Source: Vibrio tapetis subsp. tapetis (GTDB lineage: Bacteria > Pseudomonadota > Gammaproteobacteria > Enterobacterales > Vibrionaceae). From it: 64,000 nt of DNA. Position 1 is the first letter of the stretch. Each line of letters starts with the position of its first letter. Below the pieces are notes generated by a model, which worked only from the letters and a program-made list of their open reading frames with translations, was not told the origin of the DNA and ran no database searches. The DNA is taken from NCBI RefSeq assembly GCF_900233005.1, contig NZ_LT960611.1:3162001-3226000 (forward strand), written 5' to 3'. Below are positions 25,106 through 32,616 of this stretch, piece by piece. The translations under genes and the position numbers were made by a program.

Positions 25106-26201
25106 TCACAACATTTGATATATACGAAATTTCATCTTTAATTAGCCAATAACCGATAGGTAAAGCTAATATTCTTTCTTGTAATTGCACTGTATTGTGA
25201 ATCTGTTTGTCATCACTACAGCTATCAAATGCTTCATATAGATCGTTTCTAAAATGGATCTTTGATGCAGCAACACCTTTAGACTTTAAATGAGCGAGTA
25301 ATTCATCTCTAAAATCGGACAATACTAGAAACCCCCAATACGAAGGTTCCAAACCATCCTTTAGCTTTATTATTTTAAAGTGCTTATTTTCCCGCAAATT
25401 TCGAGTCAATAGTCGAGCATTATCTAAAGTTCTATCGTGCCGTTCCTTTAAACCTTCCAATTGGCTTAAACCGATTGCGCAGTTAATATTACCTAAGTTA
25501 ATTGAAGTCCCAATTTTTTTAATTTGTGATTTAGGATTAATTTCCCCTGTTCCATCCCTAAATGTTGCGCCATCAATTCCAAATCGTCTTAATTTCAATG
25601 CCTGTTTATATTGTTCAGTATCTTTAATACTTAACATAGCCCCTTCTAGAGTATTAATTTGTCTATTGGGATAAAATGAATAAATACTATAATCTGCATA
25701 CGTTCCAACTTTTTTATCATGGCAATTTGCAAAGAGCGCATTATTACAATCCTCAATAAAGGGAATATTGTAGTCTTTACATATTTCACTTACTCTTTTT
25801 GAATCAGAAGGATAGCCTGCAGCATGGTATAATATAACTGCTTTAGTTTTATTACTTATTTTCCTTTGAAGATCGTCTATCGACATAGATACAGAGTTTT
25901 TATCCAAATCTACCCATACGGCTTTAGCTTTTAATAAAGCAATCGGAGAAGTAGATGCTAAACAGTTAAAACTGGTTGTTATTACTTCATCGCCAGCTTC
26001 TATTCCGATAAGATCAAGAGCTAATGCTATCGCACTTGTCATATTATTAACTGATAACAGATTATTTACTTCTAAGTGTTTTTCCAACGCCAACTCAAAT
26101 TTTCTAATACTATCACCGGATGCAATATTTCCAGCTTGCATAGTCTTATTTGCTACATCACTCATTTTATCGCTATAGAAGGCATTAAATAGATTAATCA
26201 T
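25083..26201 (-). CDS. DegT/DnrJ/EryC1-family protein lacking the PLP lysine
   Basis: 372 aa with the DegT fold throughout: GDEVITTSFNCLASTSPIALL near 70, HAAGYPSD near 126, FIEDCNNALFA near 148 and SIYSFYPNRQINTLEGAML near 172-190. In sugar aminotransferases the last motif reads FYPNK, and that Lys carries pyridoxal phosphate. Here residue 180 is Arg (codon AGA, 25662-25664), one base from Lys AAA. EDCAHA is also altered to EDCNNA. The enzyme therefore probably cannot form the internal aldimine and may be catalytically dead, a different PLP or PMP enzyme, or a partner subunit of the normal paralogue next to it. Confidence 0.82.
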   Translation of the reverse strand: MINLFNAFYSDKMSDVANKTMQAGNIASGDSIRKFELALEKHLEVNNLLSVNNMTSAIALALDLIGIEAGDEVITTSFNCLASTSPIALLKAKAVWVDLDKNSVSMSIDDLQRKISNKTKAVILYHAAGYPSDSKRVSEICKDYNIPFIEDCNNALFANCHDKKVGTYADYSIYSFYPNRQINTLEGAMLSIKDTEQYKQALKLRRFGIDGATFRDGTGEINPKSQIKKIGTSINLGNINCAIGLSQLEGLKERHDRTLDNARLLTRNLRENKHFKIIKLKDGLEPSYWGFLVLSDFRDELLAHLKSKGVAASKIHFRNDLYEAFDSCSDDKQIHNTVQLQERILALPIGYWLIKDEISYISNVVNEFHESK

Positions 26202-26212
26202 AAATAAAACAT

Positions 26213-27298
26213 TTAACCTTTAGAAATAATTTCAACGATTCTGTTTCTATCTTCGTCTGCAACCCACCACCCGCAAGGGATATGGACTAATTTATTGTAG
26301 AATAACTCTAAGCTAGTTAACTCATTATCCTTCGAAGCAAATAATGAATGCTGATGATTGGGTCGATGTAGTTTTGATGCTGATACGCCTTGTGATGTTA
26401 GACATTTTATTAATTCATCACTGTCATCAGATAATAATGTATACAACCAATAACTAGGTTTAGCCCCTTCAACTATTCGTGCTGGTTTGACGCCTTGAAT
26501 TTTTGCCAATTCTGTATCATAAAACTGCCCGTTAGAAATATGCATATTTATTTTTGAGTTGATAGAATTAAGCGAAACCAGACCTATAGTTGCATTTACA
26601 TTATTCATATTGTATTTATAGCCAACCGACGTCAAATTAACCTTTGTCCGCTCAACACCTTTTTCCAGGCCGAACCATCTAAACTTTTTTATGTCTGTTA
26701 GCAGATTCTTATTTTTAAAAAACAGAAAACCGCCATCAACTGTTGTCATATGCTTAATTGCTTGAAATGAAAATATAGAAAAATCACCAAATGAGCCTAT
26801 CTTTTTTTCATTAAACTCAGCCCCTAACGCATGGGCACAATCTTCAATTAAACTCAGCTTGTATTTGTCAGCTAACAACCTGATTTTTTCAATTTCAACG
26901 GGATAACCAGCATAATGCACAACTAGAATTGCTTTAGTTTTCGGCGATATCTTTTTTTCTATACTTTCAACAGATAAATTACCTGTATCCGTATATACAT
27001 CTGCAAAAATTGGTTTAGCACCTACTTGGCATATTGCAACATTCGTTGGCTCTGCCGTCATACTCGTGCTTATCACTTCATCGCCAAAACTAACATTAGA
27101 GAAATGTAATGATGCGTGTAATGCAGATGTGCCGCTACTCATTGAAATACCATTAGTTGAACAAAACATCTTATTAAATTCATCTTCGAATTTATAGACG
27201 GCTTCACCTTCAGCAATTTGACCACTGTATAAAACAGATTCTAATTCTGGGAGTAATTCTTTTTTTTCTGGCATTACAACTTTAATTAAGGGAATCAT
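26213..27298 (-). CDS. DegT/DnrJ/EryC1 sugar aminotransferase
   Basis: 361 aa. All catalytic elements are present: GTSALHASLHF near 56, VHYAGYPVEIE near 127, LIEDCAHALGAEF near 150 and FSFQAIKHMTTVDGG with the PLP Lys at residue 182. It should transaminate a 4-keto (or 3-keto) nucleotide sugar with glutamate as donor. The likely substrate is the product of the 22.7-kb dehydratase, but that is inferred from position. It lies 11 bp upstream of the lysine-less paralogue and overlaps the GNAT gene by 4 bp. Confidence 0.87.
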   Translation of the reverse strand: MIPLIKVVMPEKKELLPELESVLYSGQIAEGEAVYKFEDEFNKMFCSTNGISMSSGTSALHASLHFSNVSFGDEVISTSMTAEPTNVAICQVGAKPIFADVYTDTGNLSVESIEKKISPKTKAILVVHYAGYPVEIEKIRLLADKYKLSLIEDCAHALGAEFNEKKIGSFGDFSIFSFQAIKHMTTVDGGFLFFKNKNLLTDIKKFRWFGLEKGVERTKVNLTSVGYKYNMNNVNATIGLVSLNSINSKINMHISNGQFYDTELAKIQGVKPARIVEGAKPSYWLYTLLSDDSDELIKCLTSQGVSASKLHRPNHQHSLFASKDNELTSLELFYNKLVHIPCGWWVADEDRNRIVEIISKG

Positions 27299-28089
27299 AA
27301 CCTATCCAATAAATCATATGTTTCAATTTTTTCAATTTTTATACTTCCAAGCCACATTTGTAGCATTGGTTTATATTCTTTAAAACCAATTTGTTTTTCT
27401 ATTAAGATACGCTTAATACTTTTCATTGTTTCGTCTTTTGTCGGAAAATTACATATGATTATCCCTTTGCAAGACATTATTATATCTACAATATCTTCTA
27501 CTTCTCCAGAATATCTACAAATAGATTTACTACCATCTATATTAGATGTTATTACAACGCAAGAATCCCCTTTATGATAAGTATCAATACTTTTAGAGAA
27601 TGCCGGTATCAATTGCTGTTGATGCGTCACATTTTTTTCAATCAAAGCAAAATCAAGAGCATCCAAATTTTCGAACTTAATGCAGAAACTTGAGTCTAGT
27701 ATGTTAAACCCATACTTTTCATATAAGTAGCTTTTATTAGTCCATAATGTTAACGCAATGTATTTGGTATGGCTAAATTTAATAGCGGCCTTCAATATTT
27801 TGTCAAGTAGCCCTTGCCCCCTGAATGCCTCTTCGATGTAAACTAAGCTAACAATACCTACGTGTTGGTTTTTATTGCACGGGACTATACATACACCGCC
27901 AATTAATTTATCTCTTCGATACAAGTAAAAAAAGTCAGAATTATTCATTCTATCAATTGGAAAGTGTTTATGAAAAGCTACTCCACGCTTCTTAGAATAA
28001 AAGAAACCATTCCATACCATATTCTTAAATTCATCAATGAATGTATCTCCATGAATAATTTCTGTTGAATCATGAGCCAAATTTTTCAT
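27295..28089 (-). CDS. GNAT-family acyltransferase, probable amino-sugar N-acetyltransferase
   Basis: 264 aa from ATG 28089, which has GGGAAGTG at good spacing; the frame is open 42 bp further up. The acetyl-CoA site is VSLVYIEEAFRGQGLLDKILKAA, with RGQG in the R/Q-x-x-G-x-G/A loop at about residues 100-107, followed by LYEKYGF, the usual motif A/B arrangement. It starts the sugar-synthesis block and precedes two DegT genes, so N-acetylation of the amino sugar is likely. The C-terminal 90 residues have no domain I know. Confidence 0.72.
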   Translation of the reverse strand: MKNLAHDSTEIIHGDTFIDEFKNMVWNGFFYSKKRGVAFHKHFPIDRMNNSDFFYLYRRDKLIGGVCIVPCNKNQHVGIVSLVYIEEAFRGQGLLDKILKAAIKFSHTKYIALTLWTNKSYLYEKYGFNILDSSFCIKFENLDALDFALIEKNVTHQQQLIPAFSKSIDTYHKGDSCVVITSNIDGSKSICRYSGEVEDIVDIIMSCKGIIICNFPTKDETMKSIKRILIEKQIGFKEYKPMLQMWLGSIKIEKIETYDLLDRL

Positions 28090-28175
28090 ATTCACTTCCC
28101 TGAATAACCATAATATTACGAAGCACCTCAACTAGGACTAGATCACGCAGAGAAGAAACAATGTTCCAGGAAACA

Positions 28176-28478
28176 TCATAAACATCCCTGTAATACAAAG
28201 TTTATTAGAACCTGATGAAGGTAACTTTCATCCATCGCACACTTAGCTCTTTTATGTATGATACTCGCTTTAAAGATCGAGTCGCTTCTTAGCATGTTCA
28301 AACACCTTTGTCTGATACGATCAAAGTTTTCAGCCCTATCTCCAGCTTTTTTTCTTGAGGCATCTTCACCAAATTCTATATCAAAAATCCAATGTATTGA
28401 TTCAACTAACCAGTGAGAACGGCTCGCATGAAGTAATGATTTTTGCGTGTAGTAGATCTTTTCCTGAATACTCTAAAA
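28176..28478 (-). pseudogene. ISAs1-family transposase, C-terminal remnant
   Basis: A frame without start codon reads SLLHASRSHWLVESIHWIFD, then FGEDASRKKAGDRAENFD and RQRCLNMLRSDSIFKASI, and ends at TGA 28176-28178. SHW-x-E-x-HW and ED-x-SR are signatures of the ISAs1 transposase C-terminus. No start, inverted repeats or N-terminal part remain. It fills the 390-bp gap between wzc and the sugar genes; the leftover 28090-28175 shows nothing. Confidence 0.85.
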
Positions 28479-28481
28479 TAA

Positions 28482-30659
28482 CTACTTCGAAGAATATTCA
28501 TAGTTATAGTAACCGTACCCATAACTAGAAGACGCTTTCTTCTCCGTAGCATTAAAGATCACACCTTTAACATCAATACCTGCCTGCTCAAAGCGGTGTC
28601 TTGCTACGTCTATCTCTTTAACCGTATTTTGGCCGAAGCGTGTCACCATCAATGTGGTACCTGCTAGTGCACCTACAATGCTCGGGTCTGTTACTGCGAG
28701 TACTGGCGGGGTATCTACAATTACTAGGTCGTAATTTTCTGAAGCCCAATCCACTAAGTCTTGCAAGCGTTTGTGCATCAGTAGCTCTGATGGGTTGGGT
28801 GGCACTTGGCCGCGGGTAATAATGCTTAGGTTTTCTACTTTCGAATCTTTAACCGCTGCCGCTATATCTATTTTACCACTAAGCAAGTCAGATAAGCCAT
28901 TGTCCCAACTAAGGCCGAACGTCTGCTGTAGGTAACCTTTACGCATGTCGGCATCTATTAGCAGTACTTTTTGGCCTGTTTTTGCAGCTACTGCTGCGAA
29001 GTTAGTCGATACAAAAGATTTACCCACGCCCGGCGCTGGGCCAGAGATCATCAGTACGTTATTCTTTGCTTCCATCATAGCAAAGTGAAGGCTGGTTCTT
29101 AGCCCGCGCAGTGCTTCAATAGAAAGGTCGGCTGGGTTGCTTTCTGCTAGTAAGAGCATTTCGCCCTTTGCGTTATTTTTGCTCTTGTTTTTTGATTTAC
29201 GTTTAAAGCGATCAAATAACTCTAATTGAAAAGCCGATCTAGGAATACTCGCATAGACGCTAAGGCCAATTTCTTCAATTTGGTCTGGGTTTTCAACACC
29301 GCGATGGAACGCCGCTTTCACCAACACAAAAGCCACACTTAATATGCCGCCAAGTAATGTCGCTAATACCGCTATTAATGGCTTTTTAGGTTTTACTGCT
29401 CGCGAGTAGGCTTGTGCATCATCCAAAATACGAACGTTACCCACAGTGCTTGCTTTGATGATGTTTAGCTCTTGCACTTTATTCAGCAGTTGGATGTAAA
29501 TTTGTTGGTTTACTTCCACATCACGGGTCATGCGCAGTATTTCACGCTGTGTTTTAGGCAGCTGTTGCACTTGCTTGTTTAAGCGTTCTTTTTCACCGAG
29601 TAGTGTGTTTCTTTTATCAATTAAAGATAGGTACGCAGGGTGATCTTTAGTAAATCGCTGGCTAATGTCGCTTTCTTTGAATGTTAACTCGTTAAGTTGC
29701 GCCTCCAGCTCCACCATTACTTTTAAGGTAGACTGTGCTTCAAGTCCAAGGTCTATCGACTCGTTGTCTTGGCGATATTGGTTTAGCTTATCTTCCGCAG
29801 CCATTAAGCTGGTTTTAATGTCTGGCAGGTGGCTGCTTAAAAACTGTAAGCTTTTTTGCGCTTCTTCTGACTGGCGTTCAACGTTTTGTAAAAAGTAGTT
29901 ATGGCTAATGTCGTTAAGTAACTCAGAAATTAGTGTTTTCTGCTCACCTTCTAATGAAAGCGAAATAATGCCCGTTTGTTTGCCTCTTTCTGAAATAGAC
30001 AAACTCTGGTTTAACGCAGCAATAGCTTCAAGCTTGGATTGCTTACCAATGTTAAATGCAAAGCCATTAACAGAGTCCACATGAGTAACAAACAATTTGT
30101 AGCCATCTTTTTGTGCAAGTTCACCCGCCTTGCCTTCAAGTACTACACGTTCGTCATCGCGTACTAGTTGGTATGTTTGCTTTTCTGCATCCAGTACCAC
30201 TATTTGGTGACCAAGTTGCTGTGAATGATCTGGCATTTCGTAACGGCTTACGTCAATACGATTAACGTCACCAGTTAGCCTTGCCCAACCTTTGCCAGCG
30301 ATAGGAAAATAGCTTGGTGACACCATGCTGGTTAAATTAAATTTGTCTACCGTGTCGCCCAAAATCATGCGAGATTTAATGATCTCGATTTCCGTCGTCG
30401 CAGAAGATTCTGAAGAGAACATGTCCCCCATATCCCCCACCATGGCAGAAATGCCGCCTTTGCTTTTTTCTTCAATTTGAATCAGCGCATCGGCTTTGTA
30501 AATCGGTGTAGAAAGCAGTGCAAAAGCCACACCAGCTATTGCGAATAGAAATGTAGTGGCAATAATTGTCCATTTTGCATCCAATAGAATGCCGAACAAT
30601 TTACCTAAATCGATTTCATCAGATGAAGAGTCGACTTGTTTTGAAGGTTGAGTCGTCAT
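28482..30659 (-). CDS. wzc: Wzc-like polysaccharide co-polymerase and tyrosine autokinase
   Basis: 725 aa. An inner-membrane protein with an N-terminal TM segment (TIIATTFLFAIAGVAFALLS near 35), a long periplasmic coiled-coil region (about 80-420), a second TM (PLIAVLATLLGGILSVAFVLV near 430) and a cytoplasmic BY-kinase. Walker A GPAPGVGKS is near 540, Walker A' LLIDADMRKG near 566 and Walker B VIVDTPPVLA near 648. The tail ends in a Tyr cluster (YGYGYYNYEYSSK), the autophosphorylation site that Wzb reverses. It controls chain length and opens export with Wza. Confidence 0.95.
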   Translation of the reverse strand: MTTQPSKQVDSSSDEIDLGKLFGILLDAKWTIIATTFLFAIAGVAFALLSTPIYKADALIQIEEKSKGGISAMVGDMGDMFSSESSATTEIEIIKSRMILGDTVDKFNLTSMVSPSYFPIAGKGWARLTGDVNRIDVSRYEMPDHSQQLGHQIVVLDAEKQTYQLVRDDERVVLEGKAGELAQKDGYKLFVTHVDSVNGFAFNIGKQSKLEAIAALNQSLSISERGKQTGIISLSLEGEQKTLISELLNDISHNYFLQNVERQSEEAQKSLQFLSSHLPDIKTSLMAAEDKLNQYRQDNESIDLGLEAQSTLKVMVELEAQLNELTFKESDISQRFTKDHPAYLSLIDKRNTLLGEKERLNKQVQQLPKTQREILRMTRDVEVNQQIYIQLLNKVQELNIIKASTVGNVRILDDAQAYSRAVKPKKPLIAVLATLLGGILSVAFVLVKAAFHRGVENPDQIEEIGLSVYASIPRSAFQLELFDRFKRKSKNKSKNNAKGEMLLLAESNPADLSIEALRGLRTSLHFAMMEAKNNVLMISGPAPGVGKSFVSTNFAAVAAKTGQKVLLIDADMRKGYLQQTFGLSWDNGLSDLLSGKIDIAAAVKDSKVENLSIITRGQVPPNPSELLMHKRLQDLVDWASENYDLVIVDTPPVLAVTDPSIVGALAGTTLMVTRFGQNTVKEIDVARHRFEQAGIDVKGVIFNATEKKASSSYGYGYYNYEYSSK

Positions 30660-30695
30660 GTTTGTAATAATTCTTATGTTGAAGTTAAGTGCGAA

Positions 30696-30731
30696 GCTCT
30701 AAGCTCTAAGCTCTAAACTCTAAGCCCTAAG
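30696..30731. repeat. 7-bp tandem repeat between wzb and wzc
   Basis: Five units of gctctaa with slight changes in the last two lie in the 76-bp spacer between wzb and wzc. Similar heptamer arrays occur at 53161 and 55998. Confidence 0.9.
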
Positions 30732-30735
30732 TAAG

Positions 30736-31176
30736 TTAAAGCTTTTTGATCCAGGCATCGGCGGACTTTTCTATTAGGTCATAGGCAAAGTCGAAGGCTT
30801 CTTTGCTTTGTTTGTATGGGTCTGGGATGTCTTTTTGGCCAATCCACTGGCCAAATAACATGGTTTTTCCGCGGGCTTCTGGTGCAATCTGTGTTAGTGC
30901 TTCCATGTGGCCTTTTTCCATGACTAGAATAAGGTCATATCGGCTACATAATTCAGATGTTAGCTGTTGAGAGCCGTGGCCTTCTAGGCTTACGCCATGT
31001 TCGTTAGCTACTTCTGCTGCCATTGCATCGGCAGGCTTACCTTCAAGTCGGCTTTTTTTAGAAGCTATTCCTGCAGAGGCCACTTCTTTATTCGGTAACA
31101 GCTTTTGTAAGTAGCGCTCACCAATTGGTGAGCGGCAAATATTGCCGACACAAACTACTAATATTTTATTGAACAT
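30736..31176 (-). CDS. wzb: Wzb-like low-molecular-weight protein tyrosine phosphatase
   Basis: 146 aa. The active-site loop CVGNICRS (C9 nucleophile, R15) lies at the N-terminus and the general-acid Asp in IPDPYKQS near residue 119. It dephosphorylates the Tyr-rich tail of Wzc and so allows cycles of capsule polymerisation. Length matches the family. It sits between wza and wzc in the standard order, with 23 bp to wza and a heptamer array before wzc. Confidence 0.95.
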   Translation of the reverse strand: MFNKILVVCVGNICRSPIGERYLQKLLPNKEVASAGIASKKSRLEGKPADAMAAEVANEHGVSLEGHGSQQLTSELCSRYDLILVMEKGHMEALTQIAPEARGKTMLFGQWIGQKDIPDPYKQSKEAFDFAYDLIEKSADAWIKKL

Positions 31177-31199
31177 ACATCAACACTCTAAAGTTATGT

Positions 31200-32327
31200 T
31201 TAAGGCCACGTTTTAATACGTAACGCCCCTTCAGTAAGGTTATTGAAGCCTGTGATAGTTGGCATTAGTTGCATCATCACTCGGTTCCAGCGGGCTATTG
31301 GTGCTGCGGTCACATAAACGATGTCATAAGGTTTTAAATCAAATTCAGTGCCTACAACCAATGATGATGCTTGTTTAATATTTAGCTGGTAAACATCTGC
31401 CGCGGTTTGCTCATCTTGATTTGAGCGAATCACAAAAACACCCGTTGCATCGGCAGAAAGCTCGTTAATGCCGCCTACGCTGCTTAGCGCTTCAGTTAGG
31501 CTCATGCCCGCGCGGTCTATTTTAAGTAACTGTGGATCTTTTACTTCGCCCATCACGAATACTTTTTGTGCATCGTTGCGTGGAACATGAATAATATCGC
31601 CAGACTGCAATAAACGGTTTTGGGTTAAGTCACCCCGTTGCATTAATGCGTGTAGGGAAACGGTTTGTTCTTCGCCATTACGGGTGAGCGTTACGTTTCG
31701 CCAGTCAGCGTCTTTTTCTAGGCCACCAGCGCGGTTAATTGCATCTAACAAGGTAAGCGGAATGTTAGTAATTGGGTGTTGGCCTGGTTTATCTACTTCA
31801 CCGGTTACATAAGCTTTTTTAGAGCGAAACGCCGCAACGTTTACATCAACTTGCGGGCTTTCAATGTACTTGGCTAAACGCTTAGCCATGTAGTCACGAA
31901 TTTCGGTAACGGTTTTACCTTCTACGTCCACTTTACCTATGTAAGGGTAAAAAATGGTGCCGTCGGCATGCACCCAGTTACCAGCTTCAGCAGAACTACG
32001 GTAAGAGCCTGCAGGAATGGTCAGCTCTGGATGATCCCAAATGGTGACATTTAGAATATCACCCGGCCCAACGCGGTATTCGTAGCGCAGAATAGCTGCG
32101 TCTAGCTCAACGTTAGGTTTCGCGTTAATTTTTGGGGTTTTGTATTCGTTAACTCTATCAGCCGTTAGCGGATAAACGTTAAATTGAGGAGGCGTTTGTT
32201 CTTCTTGGGAAGAGTGGTCGTTAGCGTTTGCAGCATTCGAAGGGGAAAGATGGGAACCTGGAACTGCACAACCCGCTAATAAAGTCGGGATCAGTGCCGC
32301 TAAAACCAGTTTTTTATTAAAGTCCAT
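31200..32327 (-). CDS. wza: Wza-like outer-membrane polysaccharide export lipoprotein
   Basis: 375 aa. The signal peptide ends in LLAGC, so Cys20 should be lipidated. The polysaccharide export domain (YRVGPGDILNVTIWDHPELT near 85-105) and SLBB domains (KKAYVTGEVDKPGQHPI; KVFMGEVKDPQ-like) follow, and the C-terminus has the amphipathic end (WNRVMMQLMPTITGFNNL) that forms the outer-membrane alpha-barrel. First gene of the capsule operon, about 120 bp from the ops element. Confidence 0.95.
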   Translation of the reverse strand: MDFNKKLVLAALIPTLLAGCAVPGSHLSPSNAANANDHSSQEEQTPPQFNVYPLTADRVNEYKTPKINAKPNVELDAAILRYEYRVGPGDILNVTIWDHPELTIPAGSYRSSAEAGNWVHADGTIFYPYIGKVDVEGKTVTEIRDYMAKRLAKYIESPQVDVNVAAFRSKKAYVTGEVDKPGQHPITNIPLTLLDAINRAGGLEKDADWRNVTLTRNGEEQTVSLHALMQRGDLTQNRLLQSGDIIHVPRNDAQKVFVMGEVKDPQLLKIDRAGMSLTEALSSVGGINELSADATGVFVIRSNQDEQTAADVYQLNIKQASSLVVGTEFDLKPYDIVYVTAAPIARWNRVMMQLMPTITGFNNLTEGALRIKTWP

Positions 32328-32444
32328 ATTCTTGTTTAGCTCTTACTTTAGTTAGCCAATGTATGCAGTGGGGAAACCTGGGTAGTAAGTGGTAGCTAAC
32401 CATAGCCGTTATCACAATGTCTCGCCCTTCCTAGGCTATTTAGA

Positions 32445-32457
32445 CACGCTACCGCCC
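32445..32457 (-). promoter_or_regulatory. JUMPstart/ops element for the wza operon
   Basis: The minus strand reads GGGCGGTAGCGTG, a perfect ops, preceded by CAGTGTGGTTAGGCGTATAC, which follows the JUMPstart layout. It is in the wza leader, about 118 nt before the start codon. Sequence downstream is C- and T-rich with no clear terminator. RfaH recruitment here would let transcription reach rmlD 20 kb away. Confidence 0.9.
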
Positions 32458-32489
32458 TTTGGTATACGCCTAACCACACTGCGTTTTTA

Positions 32490-32517
32490 ATTATGTTTTT
32501 GCCAGTATTGCAATCAA
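32490..32517 (-). promoter_or_regulatory. candidate promoter of the wza capsule operon
   Basis: On the minus strand TTGATT and CATAAT are separated by 16 bp and lie about 30 bp upstream of the ops element, a position that fits JUMPstart leaders. The two boxes deviate at two positions and one position from consensus, so this is a reasonable but unproven call. Confidence 0.5.
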
Positions 32518-32616
32518 TTGGCAATTTAGTTTGCCACATTATCCATAATGCGGTGTAAATTACAAACGATTAGCGGTTTGATATTAGAGGTCAAACACTA
32601 CTGACAAAAGCAACAG

